64,000 nt of DNA. Origin: Prevotella sp. (GTDB taxonomy: Bacteria > Bacteroidota > Bacteroidia > Bacteroidales > Bacteroidaceae). Where the stretch lies: NCBI GenBank assembly GCA_017619445.1, contig JAFZSI010000010.1, positions 1-64,000 of the forward strand. The letters are read 5' to 3'. The position numbers were made by a program, and so were the translations under genes. Shown here in pieces: positions 52,680-60,394 of this stretch. How positions within the stretch are numbered: the first letter of the stretch is position 1; every line of letters begins with the position of its first letter. Under the pieces are notes generated by a model. That model searched no databases. It was not told where the DNA came from and saw only the letters and a list, made by a program, of their open reading frames with translations.

Positions 52680-53220
52680 ATCTTTATAGATTAATCATTC
52701 TTTAGCTGCAAAGATAACACTTTATTCTCTCCCCTGCAAACATTTATCGGGAAAAAGACCTGTGTGGTGAAGAAAGCGAAATGTTAAAATCCATAATTCT
52801 GTGCACAACTTGTGCACAAAAAAGATTGTGAGGAACGAACAGAGTGTTTCGAACCCTGAATATATGCTATGAATCCGTAGTTTTACGCTTTGTTTTCACA
52901 TATATACGCTTTACGAACGCAAAGTGTAGGTTTACGCGCAAATTCTCTAGAAAATTTGAACGCAAAGTGTAGGTTTACGAATGCAGAGTGAAGGTTTATA
53001 AATGCAAAGTGAAGTTTTACGAACGTAAAGTGGTTTGTGAAGCTGCGCGTGGGAGTGTTTTACTCGCTGATTTGCAAAGTGTATGTGTCATTCGCGTGGG
53101 CGGTGTGCAAAAAAAGAATAAATTGCAGGCGGCAAGTGGCGGAATGTGAATTATTTGTAGTAATTTTGCAATCGGAAAAAATGAATACTCAATAGTAACA
53201 AGTTAATTATACATTTCATT
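52680..53220. other. Divergent intergenic region, no gene
   Basis: It holds a pair of TGTGCACA sites 11 bp apart (52800-52818), repeat copy E (52894-53041) and, near pgk, a -7 box TAATTTTG at 53161-53168 without a clear -33. I find no coding frame. Confidence 0.6.
52894..53041. repeat. 21-bp-unit / CTAG-palindrome element, copy E (longest array)
   Basis: 21-bp units begin at 52915, 52958, 52979, 53000 and 53021, with consensus GAAYGYAAAGTGWAGGTTTA plus C. The first two are identical. The core AAATTCTCTAGAAAATTT (52940-52957) takes one slot of 22 bp between units 1 and 2. In this copy the array runs in the reverse orientation to copy F. Confidence 0.85.
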
Positions 53221-54492
53221 ATGACAATCAACGAATTCAACTTTGCCGGCAAGAAGGCAATTGTACGTGTAGATTTCAACGTACCCTTAGACGAGAATGG
53301 TAAAATCACCGACGACACCCGCATCCGCGGTGCCCTGCCCACACTGAAGAAGATTCTGGCCGATGGCGGAGCCGTCATCATCATGAGCCACATGGGTAAG
53401 CCCAAAGGAAAGGTGAACCCCAAGCTGTCGCTCGGACAGATTCGCGAGGCCGTGGAGCAGAAACTCGGCGTTCCCGTGGCTTTCGCACCCGACTGTGCCA
53501 AGGCTCAGGAGGCTGCCGCTGCCCTGAAGATGGGCGAGGCGCTGCTGTTGGAGAACCTGCGCTACTATCCCGAAGAGGAAGGCAAGCCCGTGGGTGTTGA
53601 GAAGGGTACTCCCGAATTCGACGAGGCCAAGAAGGCCATGAAGGCTTCGCAGAAAGAGTTTGCCAAGACGCTGGCCTCTTATGCCGACTGCTATGTGATG
53701 GATGCCTTTGGCACCGCTCACCGCAAGCATGCCTCTACGGCTGTCATCGCCGACTACTTCGATGCCGACAACAAGATGCTCGGCCTGCTGATGGAGAAAG
53801 AGGTGCAGGCAGTTGACAACGTGCTGAGCAACATCAAGCGTCCGTTCGTGGCCATCATGGGTGGTTCGAAGGTCAGCTCGAAGATTGGCATCATCGAGAA
53901 CCTGCTCGGCAAGGTTGACAAGCTCATCCTCTGCGGTGGTATGACCTACACCTTTGCCAAGGCTCACAACGGCGAGATTGGCAACTCAATCGTTGAGCTC
54001 GATAAGTTAGACGTGGCCCTGGGCGTTGAGGAACTGGCCAAGAAGAACGGCGTGGAACTGGTGCTCGGAAGCGACTGCACAGCCACCAACGGACTGGACT
54101 TTGGCACCATGACCGTGAAGCCCGGCTCGGAAATCATCACCTGCCCTGCCAACAATGTGCCCGCAGGATTCGAGGGCGTTGATGCCGGTCCTGCTTCTCA
54201 GGAGGACTTCCGCAAGGCCATCGACGGCGCAAAGACCATTCTGTGGAACGGTCCCGCAGGCGTGTTCGAGTGCGACGACTTCACAGCCGGCAGCCGTGCC
54301 ATCGGTGAGGCTATTGCCAAGGCTACTGCCGAGGGTGCTTTCTCGCTCATCGGTGGTGGTGACAGCGTTGCCTGCGTCAACAAGTTCGGTCTGGCCGACC
54401 AGGTGAGCTACATCAGCACTGGCGGAGGCGCTCTGCTCGAGGCTATCGAGGGCAAGGTGCTCCCTGGCGTTGCAGCCATCAAGGGCGAGTAA
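53221..54492 (+). CDS. pgk: Phosphoglycerate kinase
   Basis: Pgk makes ATP from 1,3-bisphosphoglycerate in glycolysis. The 423-aa protein has [20 protein letters not shown] (residues 18-37), MSHMGKPKG, the hinge and nucleotide part [20 protein letters not shown] (about 203-222) and the C-terminal [13 protein letters not shown] with [14 protein letters not shown]. It is about 25 residues longer than most bacterial Pgk, through an insert (about 123-150, [20 protein letters not shown]) common in Bacteroidetes. It has a strong terminator downstream. Confidence 0.97.
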   Translation: MTINEFNFAGKKAIVRVDFNVPLDENGKITDDTRIRGALPTLKKILADGGAVIIMSHMGKPKGKVNPKLSLGQIREAVEQKLGVPVAFAPDCAKAQEAAAALKMGEALLLENLRYYPEEEGKPVGVEKGTPEFDEAKKAMKASQKEFAKTLASYADCYVMDAFGTAHRKHASTAVIADYFDADNKMLGLLMEKEVQAVDNVLSNIKRPFVAIMGGSKVSSKIGIIENLLGKVDKLILCGGMTYTFAKAHNGEIGNSIVELDKLDVALGVEELAKKNGVELVLGSDCTATNGLDFGTMTVKPGSEIITCPANNVPAGFEGVDAGPASQEDFRKAIDGAKTILWNGPAGVFECDDFTAGSRAIGEAIAKATAEGAFSLIGGGDSVACVNKFGLADQVSYISTGGGALLEAIEGKVLPGVAAIKGE

Positions 54493-54526
54493 GCTTTCTC
54501 CTGTTGGAGAGACAACCACACAACAA

Positions 54527-54570
54527 AAAGAATGGGAAACGGCCTGCCGGCTGTTTCCCATTCTTTATTT
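54527..54570 (+). terminator. Rho-independent terminator after pgk
   Basis: Perfect 14-bp arms AAAGAATGGGAAAC (54527-54540) and GTTTCCCATTCTTT (54553-54566), with a short inner GCC/GGC pair, followed by ATTTAT. The A-rich left flank could make it work for the convergent gene too. Confidence 0.85.
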
Positions 54571-54604
54571 ATAGTTGACGGATAATGTCGGTTTCTGTAG
54601 TTTC

Positions 54605-55219
54605 TTAGAAGTTGATACCTACGTTCACAAACAAGGCATTGCTGTGAATCGAGTGGCCATCAGACTTGCTGATGTTAGAAACACCGAACTGATAGCCAGC
54701 CTCAGCATAGAGTTTGTTGAACTCAAAGCCGCAACCCAGCTTGAAGCCCATGTTGGCGCGCTTCAGACCGTCCCATTTCTTTTCATCGAATGTACCAAAC
54801 GACTCGTCGCCAATTTTCACCTTGCCGCTGAAAGCGTATGCGAAATACGGACCGAAGAATGGCAGAACAGCCATGTCGCCAGCCTTCACACCATACTTAA
54901 TCAACAGGGGAATCTCGAGGTTGTTGTAACCAACCTTGCCACCACCTTCATTCTTGCCGCCGCGCTCTGAATAGTATGCACCGCTCTCAAGGAACAGAGG
55001 AGTAGTATTGGAAACGCGGATACCCAGAACAGCACCGAGAACCATACCCATCTTCATGTCACTCTTCACATGGTCGCCACTCAGGGTTGCACCTGTCATA
55101 CCGATTCGGATGCCATAATACATGCTCTCCTTGTCAAGGTCGAAACCACCACTGCTGAACTGAGCGAATGAGGGCACTGCCAGTAACATTGCTACAATTG
55201 AAACTAAAATCTTTTTCAT
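54605..55219 (-). CDS. Outer-membrane beta-barrel protein (porin_2/OmpA-barrel type)
   Basis: A 204-aa small outer-membrane barrel. The signal MKKILVSIVAMLLAVPSFAQ is clear. The rest alternates in short beta-strands with Gly/aromatic residues: YYGIRIGMTGATLSG, PLFLESGAYYSERGGK, YNNLEIPLLIKYGVKAG and MGFKLGCGFEFNKLYAEAGYQFG. It ends in ...VNVGINF, with the terminal Phe typical of barrel proteins. It has about eight strands and fits the PF13568-type family common in Bacteroidetes. Specific function unknown. A good promoter lies upstream at 55262. Confidence 0.88.
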   Translation of the reverse strand: MKKILVSIVAMLLAVPSFAQFSSGGFDLDKESMYYGIRIGMTGATLSGDHVKSDMKMGMVLGAVLGIRVSNTTPLFLESGAYYSERGGKNEGGGKVGYNNLEIPLLIKYGVKAGDMAVLPFFGPYFAYAFSGKVKIGDESFGTFDEKKWDGLKRANMGFKLGCGFEFNKLYAEAGYQFGVSNISKSDGHSIHSNALFVNVGINF

Positions 55220-55261
55220 AATCTAATTAAATTTTTGGTTTGTTAATGATAATACTAAATG

Positions 55262-55293
55262 CAAAGAAACAATTTTTTTTGCAACCATGCAAA
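55262..55293 (-). promoter_or_regulatory. Promoter of the outer-membrane barrel gene
   Basis: On the minus strand TTTG (55290-55293), 20 bases, TTTCTTTG (55262-55269), one mismatch to TAnnTTTG. Leader of about 35 nt. Confidence 0.5.
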
Positions 55294-55385
55294 CTTTTTT
55301 CTCAAAAACTGATACCAACAGCAGCAAAATACTGCAAAAAACCTATAAATCTGCTCACTTTTATTGTCGCAAGCCTTGTGATATG

Positions 55386-55416
55386 TTGGAAATATGACAA
55401 ATATCATGTACTTTTG
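55386..55416 (+). promoter_or_regulatory. Promoter of the ftsZ paralogue
   Basis: TTG (55386-55388), 20 bases, TACTTTTG (55409-55416), a full consensus match. The start codon at 55437 is only about 14 nt past the predicted transcript start. Confidence 0.7.
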
Positions 55417-55436
55417 CATGAAACAATCATTCATCA

Positions 55437-56777
55437 ATGAAAAGCATGAATCAGCAGCAACAATACATAGACAAACTGGAAATCGCCAACATCGTGGAAG
55501 ACCAGATGCAAGACATCATCAAAGTGGTGGGTGTTGGTGGAGGTGGATGCAACGCTGTGCGCAACATGTATAACGATGGCATCCAAGGCGTTTCGTTCGC
55601 CGTTGCCAATACCGACTCAGCCTCGCTCTCACAGTCGCCTGTACCTGTTAAAATCAAGTTGGGTGAAGGGCTTGGCGCTGGTGGTAAACCTGAAATTGGG
55701 CGCAAAGAAGCAGAAAGCAGCATCGAGAGTCTGGAAGAGTTGTTCAACGACAACACGAAGATGGTGTTCGTCACTGCCACCATGGGCGGCGGAACGGGTA
55801 CAGGGGCTGCACCTGTAGTGGCTCGCGTGGCCAAGGAACGTGGACTGCTCACCATTGGCGTGGTAACCATTCCTTTCTTCTTCGAACACAGGCGCAAAAT
55901 CGTCAAGGCACTAAAGGGTGTTGACGAACTGCGCAAGCATGTCGATGCCATGCTCATTGTGAACAACGAACGGCTCTGCGACATTTACTCCGACACAAAC
56001 ATCTCGCTCAAGGCCGCGCTGGCAGATGCTGACAATGTGCTGAAAAACGCCGTTAAAGGCATTTCCGAACTTATCACCATCAGCTCAGAGGGCAACATCA
56101 ACCTGGACTTCAGGGATGTTGAATCTACCATGCGCAACGGCGGCGGCGCCATTATGGCAATCGGAAGGGCATCGGGACAACACCGAGTGGAAAAAGCCAT
56201 TAAGGACGCTCTCAACTCCCCGCTACTGCACGGCAATGACATCAGTCGGGCCAAGCGCATCCTGTTCAACATCTACTCAAGCGACGACAAGCCCATCATG
56301 GTGCCAGAAATGCAGGAAATTGACGATTTCTTTGACCAGCTCGACCCTAACATTGATGTGATTTGGGGTACTTCCACAGATGACACGCTCGGAGAGGATG
56401 CAAAAGTCATCATACTCGCCACGGACATGGAAGAAATCGCAGAATCCGAACCATCTATACAACAACCTATAGAAAAAAACGAAGATTATTACGAAGAACT
56501 CATCAAGAAACTCTATAAGCCCATGAAGGTGCCTGTAGAGGCCAATGACGAGTCGCCCGTTGTTGATGGCCGGAAGGAAGGAAGTCCGGGCAGAAGTTCT
56601 GTATCTGGCATAGGTGCGGAGGAGACAGAAATTCCATTCAGCGTAGAATCTCCCGAAGAACCTGAACCTGCAACTACCCCGAAAAAGACAAATCCACCAG
56701 CTCCACCCTCACCTATGGGATGGAAACAATGGCTGAAAAGAATAATTGATAATCTGATTCACGAACCGGAAGAATAG
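55437..56777 (+). CDS. FtsZ paralogue (tubulin-like GTPase) outside a division cluster
   Basis: A 446-aa FtsZ-family GTPase. It keeps the GTP-binding motif VGVGGGGCNAVRN (residues 31-43), the tubulin signature GGGTGTG (117-123) and the T7 synergy loop NLDFRD (222-227) with both Asp residues needed for hydrolysis. ATG is at 55437, with a second at codon 4. The tail (about 335-446) is long and acidic and ends GWKQWLKRIIDNLIHEPEE, a predicted amphipathic helix in place of the usual short conserved C-terminal peptide. It is not next to ftsA, ftsQ or mur genes, so it is probably a second FtsZ. Role in division or another filament is open. The next gene starts 16 bp downstream. Confidence 0.85.
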   Translation: MKSMNQQQQYIDKLEIANIVEDQMQDIIKVVGVGGGGCNAVRNMYNDGIQGVSFAVANTDSASLSQSPVPVKIKLGEGLGAGGKPEIGRKEAESSIESLEELFNDNTKMVFVTATMGGGTGTGAAPVVARVAKERGLLTIGVVTIPFFFEHRRKIVKALKGVDELRKHVDAMLIVNNERLCDIYSDTNISLKAALADADNVLKNAVKGISELITISSEGNINLDFRDVESTMRNGGGAIMAIGRASGQHRVEKAIKDALNSPLLHGNDISRAKRILFNIYSSDDKPIMVPEMQEIDDFFDQLDPNIDVIWGTSTDDTLGEDAKVIILATDMEEIAESEPSIQQPIEKNEDYYEELIKKLYKPMKVPVEANDESPVVDGRKEGSPGRSSVSGIGAEETEIPFSVESPEEPEPATTPKKTNPPAPPSPMGWKQWLKRIIDNLIHEPEE

Positions 56778-56793
56778 CCACAAACATCCCAAG

Positions 56794-57414
56794 ATGACGC
56801 AACCAATCGACATCACTGGACAAACAGACGACAACCATCTTGAACAGATGGCCAGCCAGCTGCAACAGCTTGCCAAGACACTCCAGCAAGCCGGACGAAA
56901 CGACTTGCTGTTGCGCGCTGTTGGTGTGCCGCTACTTGAAGAGCTGCTGATTGAGGCTGCGAGAGTGAGACTCAGTCGCCTGCTTATTACCAAAGACTTC
57001 CGTTTCTTTCTCATGGACCACAACAACCGAGAAATTGAAATGCAACCCGTGCACAAGGCTGTGTATCTGTTCTTCCTCGCTCATCCAGAAGGCATTGAGT
57101 TCAAACATCTTCAGGACTACCGCGACGAACTTTCGCATTTCTACATGGCAACGGCCAAACTCATGGACAAAGAAAAAATCGTTGAAAGCATCAACCACCT
57201 CGTGAATCCTCTTGACAATGCCATCAACGAAAAATGCTCGCGCATCAAGAATGTGTTCCGCTCACTCATGGACGACTATTGTGCCAACTACTACATCATC
57301 AGCAGCCACAATAAACGCCATTTCAACGGCTCTGAACGCATCTGGTTTGAAAGACTGAAAATCATCACACTGCCTCGTCACCTTGTAATCAACCAAACTG
57401 ACCTGAAGTTTTAG
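56794..57414 (+). CDS. Unrecognised helical protein linked to the FtsZ paralogue
   Basis: A 206-aa cytoplasmic protein that I do not recognise. It has no signal peptide and no membrane segment. The first third is a Gln/Leu-rich helix (LEQMASQLQQLAKTLQQAG). The middle has FRFFLMDHNNREIEMQPVHKA and VYLFFLAHPEGIEFKHLQDY, resembling a small winged-helix-like unit seen in some transcription-related proteins. The C-terminus is charged (RCSRIKNVFRSL region; NGSERIWFERLKIITLP). It starts 16 bp after the FtsZ paralogue with no terminator or promoter between, so the two are almost certainly one transcript. Confidence 0.85.
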   Translation: MTQPIDITGQTDDNHLEQMASQLQQLAKTLQQAGRNDLLLRAVGVPLLEELLIEAARVRLSRLLITKDFRFFLMDHNNREIEMQPVHKAVYLFFLAHPEGIEFKHLQDYRDELSHFYMATAKLMDKEKIVESINHLVNPLDNAINEKCSRIKNVFRSLMDDYCANYYIISSHNKRHFNGSERIWFERLKIITLPRHLVINQTDLKF

Positions 57415-57447
57415 AGCAGATTTGGTTTATGAAAAAGCCCACATTTA

Positions 57448-57479
57448 TTTGGCATAATTCACATTTAATCGTAACTTTG
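57448..57479 (+). promoter_or_regulatory. Promoter of the GNAT gene
   Basis: TTTG (57448-57451), 20 bases, TAACTTTG (57472-57479), a full consensus match. The start codon follows at 57511. Confidence 0.7.
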
Positions 57480-57510
57480 CAAGCAGAAAAAGAAGAATCA
57501 GAACGAAATT

Positions 57511-57942
57511 ATGCAGATAATCAGGGCAACAAAAACAGCACAGCAGGCCGGAGCCTATTATGTGCGCATTCAGGCAATGGCCCGCAAGCATCAGATTCCG
57601 CTTGAGGTGGAGTTTGACGAGCACGATACGCCCGAAACCAAGTACATTGTTGTGGTTGACGACTATCTGCCCGTAGCCACCTGCCGGATGTATGCCATTG
57701 ACCAACAGCACGTAATGCTCGGGCGGATTGTGGTGCTGCCAGAGTACAGGCACAAGGGGCTGGGCACTCTTGTTGTCAAGGAAGCAGAGCAGTGGGCCAG
57801 AGAGCTGGGCTATCTGACTGCCGTCTTAGAGAGCCGCGACAACAAGATTCCTTTCTACGAAACCATGGGCTACGTCATTGCCGACCCCAACATGATTGTC
57901 GGCGACACATTCACCTGCATCAGAATGGAAAAACAGCTGTAA
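57511..57942 (+). CDS. GNAT-family N-acetyltransferase
   Basis: A 143-aa single-domain acetyltransferase using acetyl-CoA. The CoA-binding motif A is RIVVLPEYRHKGLGTLVVKE (about residues 71-90; RxxGxG/A as RHKGLG), with motif B near ESRDNKIPFYETMGYVI. Substrate cannot be inferred. It has its own promoter and no clear operon partner; repeat copy F follows. Confidence 0.9.
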   Translation: MQIIRATKTAQQAGAYYVRIQAMARKHQIPLEVEFDEHDTPETKYIVVVDDYLPVATCRMYAIDQQHVMLGRIVVLPEYRHKGLGTLVVKEAEQWARELGYLTAVLESRDNKIPFYETMGYVIADPNMIVGDTFTCIRMEKQL

Positions 57943-57981
57943 CCTCTATCCCCCACCCAAGACCAAAACCATATACCTTTG

Positions 57982-58079
57982 CTTTGTTTTCACAAACCAA
58001 TGCTTTGCATTCATAAACCTAAACTTTACATTCACAAAGCATAGGTTTACGTTCAAATTTTCTAGATAATTCATATGAG
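57982..58079. repeat. 21-bp-unit / CTAG-palindrome element, copy F
   Basis: Four consecutive 21-bp units start at 57982 (CTTTGTTTTC), 58003 (CTTTGCATTC), 58024 (CTTTACATTC) and 58045 (GTTTACGTTC); the last ends exactly at CTAG 58062-58065. The right half of the palindrome is decayed (ATAATTC). It sits between convergent genes. Confidence 0.85.
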
Positions 58080-58131
58080 AAACAATCTGTACATGTTTAT
58101 TAGCTTGTAATTGTTCTGACAGAATCACAAA

Positions 58132-58169
58132 TAAAAAATGCGGCGCATCCAAGTGTAGGATGCGCCGCA
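58132..58169 (-). terminator. Rho-independent terminator of mutAB
   Basis: Perfect 12-bp arms TGCGGCGCATCC (58139-58150) and 58158-58169 with a 7-nt loop, followed on the minus strand by TTTTTTATTTG. It lies 43 bases after the mutB stop. Confidence 0.88.
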
Positions 58170-58211
58170 GAGTTTTCTGCGAGTTTACGTCAACGCTGAC
58201 TTGCGTGTCAA

Positions 58212-60374
58212 CTACTCGTCGAGCAGAATCTTCATCATCTCACAGGCTGCCTTGGCCACGGAGGTGCCGGGACCGAAGATGGCGGCCACGCCTGCCTTGT
58301 AGAGGAAGTCGTAGTCCTGGGCGGGAATGACACCACCGGCGATGACCATGATGTCGTCGCGTCCAAGCTTGTGAAGTTCCTGGATGAGCTGCGGGATGAG
58401 TGTTTTGTGGCCAGCGGCAAGACTGGACGCACCCACGATGTGCACGTCGTTCTCCACAGCCTCGCGTGCGGCCTCCTCGGGAGTCTGGAACAGGGGTCCC
58501 ATATCCACGTCGAAACCACAGTCGGCATAGCCGGTGGCAACCACTTTCGCACCACGGTCGTGCCCGTCTTGTCCCATCTTCGCCACGAAGATGCGGGGGC
58601 GTCGGCCTTCTTTCTTTGCAAACTCTTCTGTCAACGCACAGGCTTTCTCAAAGTCTGAGTCGTTTTTGCTTTCACTGCTATACACGCCTGAAATAGTTCT
58701 GATTACTGCTTTATAACGGCCAACGATTTCCTCGCAGGCATCACTGATTTCTCCGAGAGTACAACGCAGGCCCGCAGCCTTGACAGCAAGGTCGAGCAGG
58801 TTGTTCTGGCTCTTTTTGCCCTCAGCAAACTCGCGCACGCACTCGGTGATTTCCTTCAGGGCTGCCTGGCAGGCAGCTTCATCGCGGTTGGCGCGCAGTT
58901 CTTTCAGGCTTTCCTCCTGTTGCAGGCGCACAGCGGTGTTGTCAACCTCAAGGATGTCGATGGGATCTTCGTGCTCCAAACGATACTTGTTGGTGCCGAC
59001 GATGGTCTGCACGCCTGAGTCGATGCGGGCCTGCGTGCGGGCTGCGGCTTCCTCGATACGCATCTTGGGCAGACCAGTCTCAATGGCCTTGGCCATGCCG
59101 CCAAGTTTCTCGATTTCCTGAATGTGCTCCCAAGCCTTGTGTACGAGCTCATTGGTGAGCGTCTCCACATAGTATGAGCCTGCCCACGGGTCAATCTCCT
59201 TACAAACTTTCGTCTCGTTCTGGATGTAAATCTGCGTATTGCGGGCAATACGAGCCGAGAAGTCAGTAGGCAATGCGATGGCCTCGTCGAGGGCGTTGGT
59301 GTGAAGACTCTGAGTGTGACCCAAGACTGCCGCCATGGCCTCGATACAAGTACGTCCCACATTGTTGAAGGGATCTTGCTCGGTGAGGCTCCAGCCAGAG
59401 GTCTGCGAGTGAGTACGCAGGGCCAGTGATTTGGGGTTGGTGGCTCCGAAGCTCTTCACAATCTTCGCCCAAAGCAGACGGCCGGCGCGCATCTTGGCAA
59501 TCTCCATGAAGTGGTTCATGCCAATGGCCCAGAAGAACGACAGACGAGGTGCGAAGGCATCGACGGCAATGCCGGCATTGACACCTGTGCGCAGATAGTC
59601 CATACCGTCGGCCAGCGTATAAGCCAACTCAATGTCGGCGGTGGCACCTGCCTCCTGCATGTGGTAACCAGAGATAGAGATGGAGTTGAACTTCGGCATC
59701 TTTTGCGAAGTGTACTCAAAGATGTCGGCGATGATTTTCATCGAGAAGGCGGGCGGATAAATGTAGGTGTTTCGCACCATGAACTCCTTCAGAATGTCGT
59801 TCTGAATGGTTCCGGCCATTTCCTCGAGCTTTGCGCCCTGCTCCAGACCTGCATTGATGTAGAATGCAAGAACGGGCAGCACACCGCCGTTCATAGTCAT
59901 TGAAACGGACATCTTGTTGAGGGGAATGCCGGAGAACAGCACCTTCATGTTCTCGAGCGAGCAGATGCTCACACCAGCCTTACCCACATCGCCCACTACA
60001 CGGGCGTTGTCGGGGTCGTAACCACGGTGTGTTGGCAAGTCGAATGCCACCGACAAACCTTTCTGTCCGCTGGCAAGGTTACGGCGATAGAATGCATTGG
60101 ATTCCTCAGCCGTTGAGAATCCGGCATACTGACGGATGGTCCACGGACGGAATGGATACATCATTGAATACGGACCACGAAGATAGGGAGGAATACCTGC
60201 GGTGAAATCGAGGTGCTCCATGCCTTCGAGGTCTTCTTTGGTATAAACAGGACGAACCTCAATATGCTCTGGAGTCTTCCAGTTGTTCACAATGTTGTTG
60301 TCCTTCAACCACTTGGCACCATCTTGAGCCTTGATGCCTGCATAAATGTCAATGTCTTTAAAATTTTTACGCAT
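58212..60374 (-). CDS. mutB: Methylmalonyl-CoA mutase, large (catalytic) subunit
   Basis: The B12-dependent enzyme interconverts succinyl-CoA and (R)-methylmalonyl-CoA, the key step in propionate formation by Bacteroidetes. The 720-aa protein has the N-terminal barrel ([20 protein letters not shown], residues about 66-85; [29 protein letters not shown]) and a C-terminal cobalamin domain with the base-off motif DGHDRG at 603-608, His605 being the lower ligand. It then has [10 protein letters not shown] and VIAGGVIP. It follows mutA by 20 bases and ends at a strong terminator. No B12 riboswitch is seen upstream of the operon. Confidence 0.97.
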   Translation of the reverse strand: MRKNFKDIDIYAGIKAQDGAKWLKDNNIVNNWKTPEHIEVRPVYTKEDLEGMEHLDFTAGIPPYLRGPYSMMYPFRPWTIRQYAGFSTAEESNAFYRRNLASGQKGLSVAFDLPTHRGYDPDNARVVGDVGKAGVSICSLENMKVLFSGIPLNKMSVSMTMNGGVLPVLAFYINAGLEQGAKLEEMAGTIQNDILKEFMVRNTYIYPPAFSMKIIADIFEYTSQKMPKFNSISISGYHMQEAGATADIELAYTLADGMDYLRTGVNAGIAVDAFAPRLSFFWAIGMNHFMEIAKMRAGRLLWAKIVKSFGATNPKSLALRTHSQTSGWSLTEQDPFNNVGRTCIEAMAAVLGHTQSLHTNALDEAIALPTDFSARIARNTQIYIQNETKVCKEIDPWAGSYYVETLTNELVHKAWEHIQEIEKLGGMAKAIETGLPKMRIEEAAARTQARIDSGVQTIVGTNKYRLEHEDPIDILEVDNTAVRLQQEESLKELRANRDEAACQAALKEITECVREFAEGKKSQNNLLDLAVKAAGLRCTLGEISDACEEIVGRYKAVIRTISGVYSSESKNDSDFEKACALTEEFAKKEGRRPRIFVAKMGQDGHDRGAKVVATGYADCGFDVDMGPLFQTPEEAAREAVENDVHIVGASSLAAGHKTLIPQLIQELHKLGRDDIMVIAGGVIPAQDYDFLYKAGVAAIFGPGTSVAKAACEMMKILLDE

Positions 60375-60394
60375 AATTCAAGTCCTCCTATTGA

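Noticed and set aside
52894-53041. CRISPR array
   Set aside because: The 21-bp units are contiguous with no unique spacers, and no cas genes are present.
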